Below are positions 45,641-57,563 of a stretch of 64,000 nucleotides of DNA, piece after piece (the stretch's first letter is position 1; every line of letters starts with the position of its first letter). Position numbers and translations under genes: made by a program. Under the pieces are notes generated by a model. That model was not told where the DNA came from. It saw only the letters and a list, made by a program, of their open reading frames with translations, and searched no databases. Source of the stretch: Brachypterus glaber (Eukaryota; Arthropoda; Insecta; Coleoptera; Kateretidae); contig OY294048.1 of NCBI GenBank assembly GCA_958510825.1, positions 29,291,026 to 29,355,025 on the forward strand, read 5' to 3'.

Positions 45641-46018
45641 ATCATGGATCAAAAATATAACGAATTTAAGAGGGACCGTGATGAAATGTCTGCGCATCAT
45701 AAAGCAAAGGAAAAAAAATCGCATGTATTCAGAACCTAAACATAATGTATCAGATATAACAGAAATAAATATGCAATCAGACTCCTTCATAGAATCAATG
45801 AAATTGCTTAAGAAAAAAGAAGAAATTGAAAATAAAATACAAAAACTTTAAAACCAAAATATTACTTCTGTGAAAAAGCAAGTTGAAAAAAAAATCCAAT
45901 GTAAGTACTTCTGAAGGTGCACTTAGTAGTTGTAATATTATATCGATAGATAGTTGTGAAATAAGTAATATTAGTCACAAAACTAATATAAAACAACAAA
46001 CTGATAAAACCCATTAAT
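45641..46018 (+). pseudogene. Coiled-coil-like coding relic broken in homopolymers
   Basis: From an ATG at 45641, a charged helical frame (MDQKYNEFKRDRDEM and on) runs into an A8 run, where the good frame moves (continuing with a Ser/Asp/Glu/Lys-rich segment, KLLKKKEEIENKIQKL, to a stop near 45851). Just beyond the stop, coding character resumes, shifts again at an A9 run, and ends at a stop near 46015. Lys/Glu heptads suggest a coiled coil. I do not recognise the family. Either it is a decayed gene or transposon ORF, or the homopolymer shifts are sequencing errors. Upstream sequence to 45524 is open but low-complexity. Confidence 0.5.
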
Positions 46019-46019
46019 T

Positions 46020-47060
46020 AAAACTGCTCGCGGCTGACTTTCCGGATATCTAACTTTGGACTGCTTTATCACACCATCTTCCAAGATAAATCAAAATGTT
46101 GAAAATTTTACGTACTTTATTTTTTATAGGGGGTTGCATGTAAGTAACTTCTTCCGGAAACGAGAAAAATGGGAATGAGTGAAAAAAAAATTTGAAATGC
46201 ACATAACCTCAAAATTATTGCCCGCACAGAAAAAAAGTGTCTATAAAAATAAAATATAATTTAATTATATACAACTTTGCTCCCTGGAACTTTTTCGCTG
46301 AAACCAATAGTTTCGGACATATGGAGCAATTCGTGTTTTTCAATATGGCGACCGAAAGCAAGCACATATTAATACGAAAATGCGGATTTAAGCTTCTCCG
46401 TTAAGCCCCTTTCACATATCAAAAAAATAGCCTTAGTATATTTCACTTAATTAAAATCTAACTTTACTGTAATTACATTTGTCATTCCGCTAACGTAAAT
46501 TTAAAGGTCAAAGAGTCCATATTTTGCGTTAGGATAAAGTACGGATAATGGTAAAAAAAATCTTACCAAATACAATTTTTTTTATATTAAAATTTAGATG
46601 GCGAAATCAAACACTTATGTGAAAATAACCCATACTATCAAATTATCTAATTTGGGTTAGCAGCTTAAGCTAATAAAGTCTTCTCCGGCACCGGAATCTT
46701 AAAAAATGAAATTTTAAATCTTGTATTCCTAACCTTAAAGGTAAAAGGGGGGTAATTTTTGATGCTCGATATGTCTCTACATGAAAAGTCGAAATAAACA
46801 AAACCAGAGCAAAAACAGACTAAGTAAAAAAGAACAAACTAAGCCCAGATGAAGTGACCCTAGATAATATCTATATCTAGTAGATATAGTACAATAATAA
46901 AATTTGTTATTATTTAATAACTTCATATATAAACACATTTAAAATTATTTTTATGTTTTATTGTTTCAAACTAGGCTTCTAATTTTTTCAAAAACTACAG
47001 TGATTCTAGAAAAATATTTAAAAAATTCGCATTAGAACCACAAATAGTTTTTATTATAGA
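46020..47060. other. Spacer without recognised gene
   Basis: AT-rich, with scattered A-runs. Nothing supported. Confidence 0.5.
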
Positions 47061-47064
47061 ATCA

Positions 47065-47725
47065 CCTATATAGTCTAATAGCTGGTGACCATTTTTATTT
47101 CTTATTTGCTCCCAGCTGTATTTTATATATGTCTTAAAGATCATTCAAATTAAGCTATTTGAAAATCGCCAGGTCCTGGATCTGGTTCCTTTGGATTCTA
47201 GAAGCTTCGAAAAGCTGGTGAAACGGGGTCCCCGAAAAATATATAACTTACCGAGTCAATCACATAACATTTATTACATCTAGATTAGTCTATTTTCACA
47301 GTTTTACACAATTATTTAGTAGGCTAAGGGGTAAAAAAGCTGTAAAATGTTTATTTGACTTATTTTAACACTAAAAATTCTGATGAATTTTCATTTAATC
47401 AAAATGTAATTTAATAAATTCTCATTTCTTTAAAAAATTAAGTATCAGATATGCCAAATTCACTTTTTAACGACTTTTCTACCTCTTGGCCCTAGAATTA
47501 TTGTGTATAGCTATGAACATAGCTTAATCTGACTGTAATAAATGTAATGTATATGACTGGGCAAGTTAAAAATAGATTTGGAGCTTCTAGCACCCGAAGA
47601 AACCGGATCCGGAGCCTAGCAATTTGAAAATAGCCTATTTGAATGTACTTTAAGAAATATATAAAACACAGCTGGGAGCAAATAATGAAATAAAAATGGT
47701 CACCAGCTCTCCGACTAATATATTT
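47065..47725. mobile_element. Foldback repeat
   Basis: The left arm about 47075-47210 (AGCTGGTGACCATTTTTATT, TTGCTCCCAGCTG) is inverted at about 47572-47715 (CAGCTGGGAGCAA, AATAAAAATGGTCACCAGCT). No coding sequence. Confidence 0.8.
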
Positions 47726-47759
47726 AATTACTATACTATAATATTCAATACGAAATTTA

Positions 47760-48305
47760 CCTTTGTGGCCCCAAGAAGGGTACGTTTGTACCCCAACAGC
47801 ACAAAATTTGGGATATTCTCGTCATTTCTTTACTTAAATTTTAATCCATGTAAGTAAATTATTTGTATACCTTCTTAAACATTATTATGTCTTATGCCTT
47901 ACTATTATCTTTAAATTTTATCTAGTTCTGGTTGTATTTGTGAGGTGGGTTACAGTTCGTACTCCTCTTAGGGCCTAATAATTTTTGTATTTTGCCGCCG
48001 AATGATGTCAAATCAAACAAATTACAAAACTTCACTTTCTTGTTTTGCAATCAACATGTGCAGATCATTTCTAGTGTTGTGTTTAAAACTATAATGAACA
48101 TGTCCAACCTAAAAAAGACTTAACTTGTCTAACGAGGCAATATAATATATAAAACCAATCAAACCTTTATAAAATTATTAAATATTTCTAGAGATAATAT
48201 TGGAATAGGTGACTTTTTATATCTATATGACTATAAAAGAATTATTTTATACCCCACATTAATGTGGTGTGTTATGTCCATTCAAAAGCTTGGGGCCACA
48301 AAGGT
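47760..48305. repeat. Inverted repeat CTTTGTGGCCCCAAG
   Basis: CTTTGTGGCCCCAAG near 47762 and CTTGGGGCCACAAAG near 48290 are exact inverted 15-mers, each followed inward by a GTACCCC/TACCCC segment. Probably another TIR element of about 545 bp. Confidence 0.55.
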
Positions 48306-48396
48306 TAAGAGAGATTTTCTAATAGATATATCTTGGAACTTTCATATTTTTCATCTGCCTAAATTGAAATATTTTAAAATGTTTTTCTTTTAATAA

Positions 48397-49552
48397 TGCC
48401 GCACATTAAATTCCGGACACCTAAAAAATTGACATTTTTAAAATTCAAATATTTTGAAAACTAATTAATGGATTTGGCTGATTCTTTTTATGTTTAGAAG
48501 CTTAAACATTCTCTACTTTTGTTTGTTTTAAGAATTATTATTTTTTTTTTCGTGTTAACAACAAATAATGTACAACTATGTTTTTTATCCCATCTTCTAG
48601 GACTTGCATGGTACGCCACTGCAAATGTTTATCAAATTATTAAAGTCCTTCTTATTGCCGCAGTTTTAATGAATATTTTCTTTTTTATTTTTTTTACATT
48701 TTTATTTTTGGTTTAGGAGATATCAGGATTTTCCTGAAAGTTGTCATTTTTTCAGTTAACTTAAAAAGTACTACATGAATTTGATTGATGCTGTGCTTTA
48801 AATTTAAAGCTTAACCGAGTTACGTTTTTCTTCTAATCAAAAACATAAATTGGGTTTGAAAAACTGAGTAGAAGAGAAAATAGGGTCACACGAGCTCTAA
48901 TAGCATCCCTCAAACGACGTGGCATGCTTTGAATGAGGGTGACAATATTCTGTTGGGATATTTGTGCCCATTCTTCTTGAAATGCCACTCAAGTAAGAAC
49001 TGCCGCCGGACGGAGTGACAATATTTTTTCTTCTACTCAAGTTTTTCAAACCCAATTTATGTATAAACTTGATTAGAAGAAAAATGTATAAACTTGATTA
49101 GAAGAAAAATGTAACTCGGTTAAGCTTCATATTTAAAGCACAGCATCAATCAAATTCATGTATTACTTTTTCAGTTAACTGAAAAAATGACAACATTCAG
49201 CAAAATCCTGATATCTCCTAAACCAGAAGTAAAAATGTAAAAAAATAAAAAAAAAATATTCATTAAAACTGCGGAAATAAGAAAGACTTTAATAATTTCA
49301 TAAACATTTGCAGTGGCGTACCATGCAAGTCCTAGAAGATAGGGTAAAAAACATAGTTGTACATTATTTTTTGGTGTTAACACGAAAAAAAAAATCATTC
49401 TTAAAACAAACAAAAGTAGAGAATGTTTAAACTTTAAAACAAAAAAAAAAAAAAGAATCAGTCAAATCCATTAATTACTTTTCGAAATATTTGAATTTAA
49501 AAAATGTCAAATTTTTAGGTGTCTGGAATTTAATGTGCGGCAGTGTATAATT
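48397..49552. mobile_element. Tc1-derived foldback element
   Basis: TIR: TGCCGCACATTAAATTCCGG at 48398 and, inverted, CTGGAATTTAATGTGCGGCA ending near 49543. The arms pair for hundreds of bases (AACAAATAATGTACAACTAT and its complement). The loop holds a piece of Tc1-type transposase on the minus strand (48876-48985). Frames at 48519-48716 and 49171-49413 are mirror images of one another and are not genes. Confidence 0.8.
48876..48985 (-). pseudogene. Tc1/mariner-type transposase C-terminal fragment
   Basis: Read on the minus strand, this encodes QEEWAQISQQNIVTLIQSMP followed by RRLRDAIRAR, the signature end of Tc1-family transposases (EEW..IP...I..LI.SMPRR...VI.A.G). The N-terminal HTH and DDE parts are absent. 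It shows that the foldback descends from a Tc1-like transposon. Confidence 0.75.
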
Positions 49553-49559
49553 ATTTTTT

Positions 49560-50690
49560 GTTAATATTTATTCTTTTAATTAATCCAGAATTGTTCAATA
49601 CATTTTTAAAATCAATTATATCTAATAATCCTTTTTAACTGTTAAACTGGATTTCACAAAGAAATTTGAGTCAAAAAACTTTTCCTTTCTAACTTCGTAA
49701 TTGTTCTCATCTCCTATTTCAAAAAGACCCGATATATATTCTCATGGTGTGGTCAACAAAAGAGACATTCTTTTCTAGCTGTATACAATTGTGTGACTAG
49801 TCTTTTTCTGGTCGCATTTGCCCACTATTCATAGAAATCAAAGGCATTGAAAAACACCCCCGATAAATATGCCGTTTGAAACGGACCCCCAAAGGATTTA
49901 AGGAAAGAAAACCAGTGTTGTTCCAAATAGAAAATATATAGTTTTTTTCACTACTAGCTTTAAAACATACCATTATTTATCATGTGTTCAGACTGTAAAA
50001 ATATTTTTCTTCACCTATAGCGATAATAATTTTTTCTCTCCTAGTAGGAGTAAATTTTATAAACAATTAATATATGCCACTTGATTTTCCTTGAACTGCA
50101 AATACATGTCATAGCTTATAATTTTTAATGGAAAAAATGCAACAAATTTTGCCATTGAATAAAAAGTGAGCATGGAAAATAGTATAAATGAATTAATTAT
50201 AATACAGAGCGGTCCAAAATCACCCCCTCTTAACTATTGAACGTTGAGATATCGACTTCAAATTTAGAACTCTTAAATAAGACAACTTAAACTATTTTTT
50301 AGCATATGTTTGATACTTTTAGCTCCTAAAGTGTCGGCAGGGGGCATTACAAATGTTCGCATGTTAATATGGAAGACAAGAATTTTTTATAAAAAAAAGT
50401 CATGTTGATGGTGAAATACAATACCTTTTCTATGAATAATTCTTGTTTTCACATTTTCTTAAATCGTTAATATGACTTTAAAATAAAGTATTGTATGTAG
50501 CTTTAAAATTTTAAAAAGAAATTGAATTAATTAAATTAAGAGTAGTTTACCTAGTCATTAATACTAAACTAACTAAGAGTTTGACTAATGAAATGTCAGA
50601 ATTATTTGACACATTTCATTGCATTAGTTAAATTCTTATTTAGTTTAGTGTTAATAACTTGGTAAATCAACCTTAATATTATATCTTAGT
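49560..50690. other. Spacer; repeat terminus at 50207
   Basis: No gene. From 50207, CAGAGCGGTCCAAAATCACC begins a repeat of at least 110 bp that recurs at 63889-64000 (CAGTGCGGTCCAAAAGTCACC), where the window ends. Confidence 0.6.
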
Positions 50691-51540
50691 TCCCACAAAT
50701 ATTGGTTATATTCAGTAGCAGGCTTATTTCCAGTTGTAGTCCAGTCTTCAGGTCAATAAAAGAGGCTTTACCTGGAAATAATTCAGGGAGTTTTGATTTT
50801 CGGTTTATTGGGTAGGGCAAATAAAAAAAACAATTTTGCGACGTTGAACTCGATTTGGAACTGTAATTTTTTTAACGTGTTTTTCACAAAAAAACGGATT
50901 TTTAAAATATCTCTTAAACGTTACACTATATGTTTTTAGATTTTTAATGTTTTTTTTTTCGAAAAACCAAAATTGTTCTCTATCGTTGGTTAGGCATGCC
51001 TCTGAGAACATTTTGGGTGAAAATTAAAAAAATCTATCTGGCACTTTCTTTTTAATTTAGGTAAAATTATTTTTTTTAAATAATTCACACATTTGTGCCT
51101 CATTATTTCGAGTAAACCGCTTTTCGATTGAATTACCATTGTATTAAGCATAAAAAAAAAACAATCCTAACCGAGTCATAAAGAAAAATCTATAACCCTA
51201 CAGTGTAACGTTTAAGGCGGTGCCGTGAATTAGCTATAAGTCGTACAAAAATATACATGGAACAAAAAATGTTGGAGATTTGGTCCTCTTTATTTTCATA
51301 TCAAAAGTTTTTTGTTCTAGGATGCACCGATCTTGAGGTATTTTAAATAGTTAAAAAAATGATAGTTCCAAATAGATTTCAATGTCGCAAAATTATTTAT
51401 TTGCGGCCTTAAACCCTACCTAATAAACCAAAAATCTAAACCCTGAATTATTTCCAGGTAAAGCCTCTTTTATTAACTTGAAGACTGGACTATAGTTGGA
51501 AATACGCCGGGTACTATTAGACCTGATGTCTTTAGTAACA
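50690..51540. mobile_element. Foldback element
   Basis: Arm 50735-50830 (AGAGGCTTTACCTGGAAATA) is inverted at about 51400-51480 (TATTTCCAGGTAAAGCCTCT). Inner pairs include CAATTTTGCGACGTTGAAC with TTTCAATGTCGCAAAATT. A frame at 50805-51011 spans it and is not credible. Confidence 0.8.
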
Positions 51541-51989
51541 TACATTGGAACAACCCTTATCCACATTTTGAATATGTCATAGAAATTTGACCATTGTTTG
51601 TATCAAATTTATTAAAGTATTTCTTTTATTACTTTTTTTTATATACATGTATAGAATGTTTCTATTATTTCCACCTGTATGAACATTAATATAATTTTTA
51701 AAATAATAAAAAGGGTCTTTAAACCTTTTATATGTTATCTGATAAAAAATAGAAGATTTATTTTCTTTCTAATAGTTTACTACAATATAAAAGTCAAAAT
51801 AAAGTTTTCATAGTAATGTTTTACAACATCTAAGATGAAACTAGTGTGGGGTTAAAATTTTTATGACATATAACTTTGGATTGGAAATTAAAGAAAATTT
51901 TAATTTAATATGTGTATTTTTTTAAGATGGACTGCATTGTTTTACAAACCTGTAGGTTAAGCTAAATTATAGTTGGCGTTTTTTTTATT

Positions 51990-52410
51990 CAGTCCTAATG
52001 GCGATTTCTCCCGTTAGATTAGACAGGGACAACAGTTCTACCCAAAAAGGATAGAAGACATACATACACTCCCCCAACCAAACAAATTTTGTATTTGTTC
52101 TTTGTTGAACAAATACAATATTTACTTGGCCGGGCGAAAAGTGTAACTATACTATTTTTATTAAAGAAATTACTGGCGCCATCTAAATTTTAGTAGAATT
52201 ATCTTATTCTACAGATTCACAGATTCACAGCTATGTTCGTTCGTGCCGCTCAGTGCTACACTTTCCGGCCAACCAAATAAATACTGTATTTGTTGTATGA
52301 AAAACAAATACAGTATTTATTTGGTTGGCTGGAAAGTGTAGCACAAATGAGATAGAGATAGGGTAGACGTCTTTTGTTTCATAATTCTAGTTGTAGAGAG
52401 CTCCATTGTT
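51990..52410 (-). mobile_element. Reverse copy of 25655-26055 with two hairpins
   Basis: Blocks match in reverse order: ATTTCTCCCGTTAGATTAGA, GGATAGAAGACATACATACA, TGGCGCCATCTAAATTTTAG, AATGAGATAGAGATAGGG. It contains a hairpin near 52063-52130 and the tighter one at 52254-52343. Confidence 0.8.
52254..52343. repeat. 41-bp stem, 8-nt loop hairpin
   Basis: Arms 52254-52294 and 52303-52343 differ from perfect complementarity at one base. The related copy is at 25726-25807, with its own compensating layout. The shape resembles a miRNA precursor, but the context is a transposon. Confidence 0.88.
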
Positions 52411-52734
52411 ATTAATATTGGAATAAATTACAAAGCTTTTAATCTTGTATGGAAAACCAAGTAAAAGTACTGTGGTACGCGCAGTGTTTTGTATGTCCAA
52501 AAAAGTGATCATTTCACACAATTAACCTGAATATATGTGCTATATATTGGTAAAATCTAATTTAGAAAAAAACTCAGGGCTGTTCGTTAATCAAAATCAA
52601 AAAAATATATATTTTTTTGTGTTTTTTACCTAATTTGGTAGTACCAAATTGGTACATTTGTATTTTATATAATTATGTGAAAATGTGATTAAACAAGCCG
52701 GGAAGATATGTAATGCTACCTAGCAAAGAAACCT

Positions 52735-53280
52735 TCCAAAATTTCCTGAATTTTATATGCAATCACTTTTTATCCGAAAAACAGGTACACTGATAAAACT
52801 GTTTATTTGCCTCAACTAAATATTTGGTTGGATATGGCCAATTAAATATTTGGTTGGGACAAATAAACTTTATGTGAGTCAAATAAATTTTATTTCTGCC
52901 AAATAAATTATTTTGCAATTAAAATATTTGTTTACATGAACTAAATATTTATTTGACTCAAATAAAATTTATTTGTCCCAACCAAATAATTTAATTGACC
53001 ATATCCAACCAAATATTTAGTTAACTCTAAACATTAATCGATTTGGCCACTGTTTGTAACTAAGGAGCAACTTTTGAGTCAGAGAGCGTTTTCGATTTTG
53101 AAAATGGAAATTTTTTGACACACCCTATTTCTCAAACAAAGTTTTTTATCTGTGTAAAAAAGTGTATCTTCTTTCAAATGGGAATTGATTTCTTATGTCA
53201 TCAGGTATGTTTTAGACCAAAAAATGTAAGGGTCCACGAAATGTTCATTTAAAGTGGCCCAGGTAAACCGTGACGGACAG
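52735..53280 (+). mobile_element. Partial copy of the 1027-2480 foldback, interrupted by a MITE
   Basis: 52735-52787 and 53027-53280 match 2130-2480 in order (TTTTTATCCGAAAAACA, then TAAACATTAATCGATTTGG, GAGCAACTTTTGAGTCAGAG, GGTCCACGAAAT). Between them, 52788-53025 is the third ATTTGGTTGG-family MITE. Confidence 0.8.
52788..53025 (-). mobile_element. ATTTGGTTGG-family MITE, copy 3 (nested)
   Basis: Opens ACACTGATAAAACTG like copy 2 and contains ATTTGGTTGGATATGGCCAA. One end is shortened. It is inserted in an older foldback copy. Confidence 0.75.
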
Positions 53281-54484
53281 ACGGACATTTCAAAAAACAA
53301 AAAAAATTCTTAGTTTTTTTATGAAACTAATTTATATCCAAAAATTTTTTGTCTATGACGATTTTTGATTTTTTTTTTTTGAAAATTCGAAACTACCGTA
53401 CAATATTATTCTAGCCAATGCGCTGTGAATATTATAATAATATTATTTTTCTATTTTGCGACTTTCATAAGCTCATAATCACACGCATTTTGCTTGTTCT
53501 TATAGGCTCATAAGACTTCTCTACTTTTTCTTCTTTTGGGTTGGCAACAGACAGAAGCCTATCCTTTGAAGTTTTCCGTGCAAACGTAAACGTCGTTTTA
53601 AAGTTTAATTTTCTACAAATTTTTTTGTATAAGTTATTTTTTACCGTGTTTATATTGTGGCTTGATTACTTGCAGTGAAAAAGAGAAGACATTGTTTTAA
53701 AATATATCAAAATAATATTTGTTCTTAGAATTTTAAACATGACGAAAACTGTAATGGCAACACGAAACAAAAATCCCTAAATCGGACATCAATTTAAATG
53801 TAAGTTTTTTTTAAATTTTAGAGCAAAATAGAAAAAAATGTATAAAGCATTTGTTTCATAACACGTTTTTAGCGCACTAGTACTTTGGAAAACTCGCAGC
53901 AAGTGGCTCGTTTTCTAAACTTGTACTCGTGCCCTAAAAACGTATGTTATAAAACTAGTACTTTAATATACTATTTAGTGATCTTTCTAATCAGAAAGAT
54001 TTTTTTTTCGATGTATAACATACATGTATGTACAATTTTAAACAAGTTAGGAAGGTTCGTAAAAAATAAAAAATAAATAAAATTTAAAACCAGTAAAAAA
54101 TGTTTAAAAAAATAAAGACTAAAAATGAAAGTTCACGGTTTTAATTTATAAAACGGCCCATTTCCATAGAGAATTACATTTTAAAAACAAAAGAGTAATA
54201 AATGAATTTAGTAAAACAAAAGAATCTTTAAGTCCGTTGTAGGCTTTATGGCTCATATTAATATTTTTCTTTAGGAATTTCAGGTATCCGTTTAAAAGAA
54301 ATAGGTATATTCAAATATTTGGGAACATTATTAATACGACTTTATTGTTTTACATGACATCCTTGATATTTTAATATGGCTTTGATGTAAATGAATTTTA
54401 AAATTTATTTGTTTTTCATTTGAAGATACATAGTAATATGTCACTTAATAAGGAATCTTAAACTGATATTTTTGTTTATAGATT
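53281..54484. other. Spacer without recognised gene
   Basis: Starts with GACGGACAGACGGACA (53273), a motif also seen in variant form near 59890 and 63578. The rest is AT-rich with no credible frame. Confidence 0.5.
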
Positions 54485-54492
54485 GTGGGACC

Positions 54493-54899
54493 CATGGGCG
54501 GATTTAGCGGAGGGGCCATGGGGGCCATGCCCCCCCTCCCAGCGAGATATATTAGCATATAGTGTATTCAACCTCAAGATTCAATGGAAGTAAACAAAAG
54601 AATCGAGCATGCGGCAGATGGCGCGTGGTTTCATTGGTTAGAACACTCGAATGTTGCGAGAGTAGGGATGAAGAAAATATAACAGGTCAGTACGTAAGTA
54701 CTTGCGATAAAGCGTACAATGCAAATTTTGTTTTTAGTCCTACCCTGTTACTAAATCCGTTGTTGTCACGTGCGTTTGTTTACACTTACTTCATTTTGAA
54801 GTTGAATATACTTACCTTCAAAATTATATTTTTGGTGAATGGGCAATTTTTTTCCTTATGGATGACCCCCCACCTTAAAATGAAATAAATCCGCCCCTG
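54493..54899 (+). mobile_element. hAT-like MITE, 407 bp, with 8-bp target-site duplication
   Basis: The ends CATGGGCGGATTTA and, inverted, CAGGGGCGGATTTA are 14-bp TIRs with one mismatch. GTGGGACC at 54485-54492 is exactly repeated at 54900-54907. An 8-bp duplication with CAGGGG-type ends is the hAT signature. The interior has a tRNA-like patch but no transposase. A fragment of the same family lies at 20845-20972. Confidence 0.85.
54612..54675 (+). other. tRNA-like segment inside the hAT MITE
   Basis: TGGTTTCATTGGTTAGAAC looks like a D arm (box A region). It is followed by CTCG-AATGTTG-CGAG, a stem with a 7-nt loop like an anticodon arm. U33 is absent and no good box B or acceptor stem follows. 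It may be a tRNA-derived SINE relic. Not a functional tRNA. Confidence 0.35.
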
Positions 54900-54907
54900 G
54901 TGGGACC

Positions 54908-55491
54908 TAGGTACCTACCTACAAATTCATAGCTACAATGTAGGTACCAGAGTTATGCAACATCTACTGCATTATTACAGTGCAATTACTTCTTATTTAA
55001 TATATAATTTTTTGTTTAATTGATTTTAAGTTTAAATATATCTGCATATAAAAAATAGCATACTTTAAGTAGAAATTTCTATTACTTAATAAGTAATATT
55101 ATATTAAAATTTGGTGAAATCAAATATTATTTATGGATTACCAAACACAAGTAATCACGAATTTTCGGATGATGATTTATGTACTAAATCAAAAATGATT
55201 TTACCAAATTTTAATTTAACATTATTATTTAAGCTATTTTCTTAATTTTTATATGTTAAAATTTAAAACTCATTCCATTTAGAAAATGCCGTATGGCGTT
55301 GTCTGTTTGGACGCCATATTGGATCAGTTAATTTGATTGTGATTTTTTAACATCGAATTCGGTTTCAGCAACCTTAAAAATACTAGATCACTAATTTTTG
55401 GCAAAAATTATTGAATTGGATCCGCCATTGTGAATTTTAAATTTCTTACATCGGAATCGGTGGCAAAATCCTAGGATACCCATACCCAACA
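54908..55491. other. Spacer without recognised gene
   Basis: AT-rich. ACGCCATATTGGATCAG near 55310 and GGATCCGCCATTGTGAATTT near 55420 resemble repeat remnants. No gene. Confidence 0.45.
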
Positions 55492-56662
55492 TACACGGTG
55501 TATTTGAAATAGCGTCGGAAATTTTAACAGATGCTTCTGCATCATAAAATATGACAAAAAGTTCCTATAAACATATGTCTAAAAATGCGTCATAAGGGAG
55601 CTACGCCCCTTTGAAAGTGGCTAAAAAAATCGGTTTTTATTTAATAACTCAGGAACCCTTTGAGATATATCAACGAGGTTTTGCACGTCAACTAATCCTA
55701 CCAAGGACCGTTTTTATGTGTTATTTTCATATACTTATTTCAACCAGGGGTGTGCGAAACGGGGAGGGCTTATCAGTTTTTTGTCCCAAACTTTTTTCTG
55801 TGTAACTTTTTTGCAATTTTATTTTTGAAATATGATTCCCCAGGTCAAAATACATAAAAAAGGTACTCTTGTTGTAATACTGTAGGATTAACCGTTTTCG
55901 AGAAAAATTCATTTGAAGATGAAATTCCACGGTTCGAGGACGAAAAATTAAATACTAAAATGTTGAAAACCAAAATTTTAATGATGCAGGGCGAATGTAC
56001 ATTAAAAACTAAGAAAAAAACCTCATATACAGGTACTTCCAAAAATCAATCCTAATGGAGCTATGGTCTCCTAAATATGTACCATTTTTAAAGGGCTATG
56101 GTAGCTTTAAAATCGTTTTTTCGACCTACATGTATGGAAACTCTTTTTCTTAGTTTTTGATATAGAATAACATTGCATTATTAAAATTTTGGTTTTCGAT
56201 ATTTTAGTATGTAATTTTTCGTCCTTGAACCGTGAAATTTCACCTTCAAATGAACTTTTCTCGAAAACGGTTAATCCTACAGTATTACAACAAGAGTACC
56301 TTTTTTATGTATTTTGACCTGAGGAATCATATTTCAAAAATAAAATTGCAAAAAAGTTACACAGAAAAAAGTTTGGGACAAAAACTGATAAGGCCCCCCC
56401 GTTTCGCACACCCCTGGTTTAAATAAGTACGTAAAAATGACATACAAAGATGGGCCTTATTAGGATTAATTCACGAGCAAAACCTCGTTAACATATCTCA
56501 AAGGGTTCCTGAGTTATTAAATAAAAACCGATTTTTTTAGCCAATTTCAAAGGGGCGTAGCCCCCTTATTTTTAGACATATGTTTATAGGAACTTTTTGT
56601 CATATTTTATGATGTAGAAGCATTTGTTAAAATTTCCGACGCTATTTCAAATACACCCTGTA
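55492..56662. mobile_element. Foldback element, ACAGGGT family, copy D
   Basis: Ends TACACGGTGTATTTGAAATA and TATTTCAAATACACCCTGTA. It is nearly collinear with copy B (31011-32191) but in opposite orientation internally (the centre reads TACATGTATGGAAACTC here). The high similarity suggests recent movement. Confidence 0.9.
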
Positions 56663-56722
56663 TTGAGTAATCTGTCAAAATTCTAATAAATTTTTCAAGT
56701 TTGGGATCAATTGATATTATAC

Positions 56723-57507
56723 ACTGGGTGAGAAAAGTGTTACCAACCAACCAGTAGTTCTGATGTACTTGGGTCTGTTTTGAGATAAATGGAAGATTTG
56801 CGAAGCGATTTGCATTTGCTTATATAAAGTTTTGGGCCTAGTGTTTATTCTTTTATTGTTATGGTTGTGTTTTTCCTAACACATGCCAATTAATCAAAGA
56901 ACTTTTACCTCAAGAAGTAATTTCAGACCAATGTTTATGAAGGTGTCATCTTTTTGTTTGTTTGTTTACTAACAGAAACGCGATACAGCTTTGTGGTGTA
57001 AAATGTAGATGTCGCTAGTCGACTTTCAGGCTACCTAGTAGCGATGTTGCGTAGTTTCCACCATATCATGAATTCAAATCATTATACTTAAATTAAAAAT
57101 GTAAAAAACTTTATTGTGTATACTATAATTATGTTTAATAATATAGTATATTTAAATCTATTAAAATTAAACTACTAGTTCATATAAAACTCATACAGAA
57201 CTAATGTTTACAGTAAAATATCCAAAGTATATGTTTCCAATCGGCAACACTGTACCCCTATCAGTCACTTTACGACATTAGACTGTGAGTTTACACATTC
57301 TTTCTCTCTCTTTACGCGTACTAAGTGTAAACAATAGTCACTCCCCACCAGCCCCTCACCGTAGTTGGCTCACGCTTCAAACAAAGCATACGGTAGATTT
57401 CATCATGTTCCTTCTTGAGGTAAAAGTTCTTTGTAATTAATTCATTGGTTTATACCTTTAGGGTACTTTAATATTCTACGGTTGGTAACACTTCTTACAC
57501 CCAGTGA
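56723..57507. mobile_element. Element with about 30-bp TIRs and foldback arms
   Basis: The terminus CACTGGGTGAGAAAAGTGTT is inverted at 57477-57507 (AACACTTCTTACACCCAGTG). An inner pair is TTAATCAAAGAACTTTTACC near 56891 with GGTAAAAGTTCTTTGTAATT near 57420. It contains TAGATGTCGCTAG (57005), which also occurs by HHR-1. Confidence 0.75.
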
Positions 57508-57563
57508 ATAATGTTAACTAATAAAGTTTTTTAACATAATTAGAATTTATTTTCTCTGCAACT

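Noticed and set aside
50735..51510. TTGAAGACTGGACTATAGTTGGAAATACG as another hammerhead
   Set aside because: First core base is U, stem II does not pair properly, and there is no GAAA in the right place.
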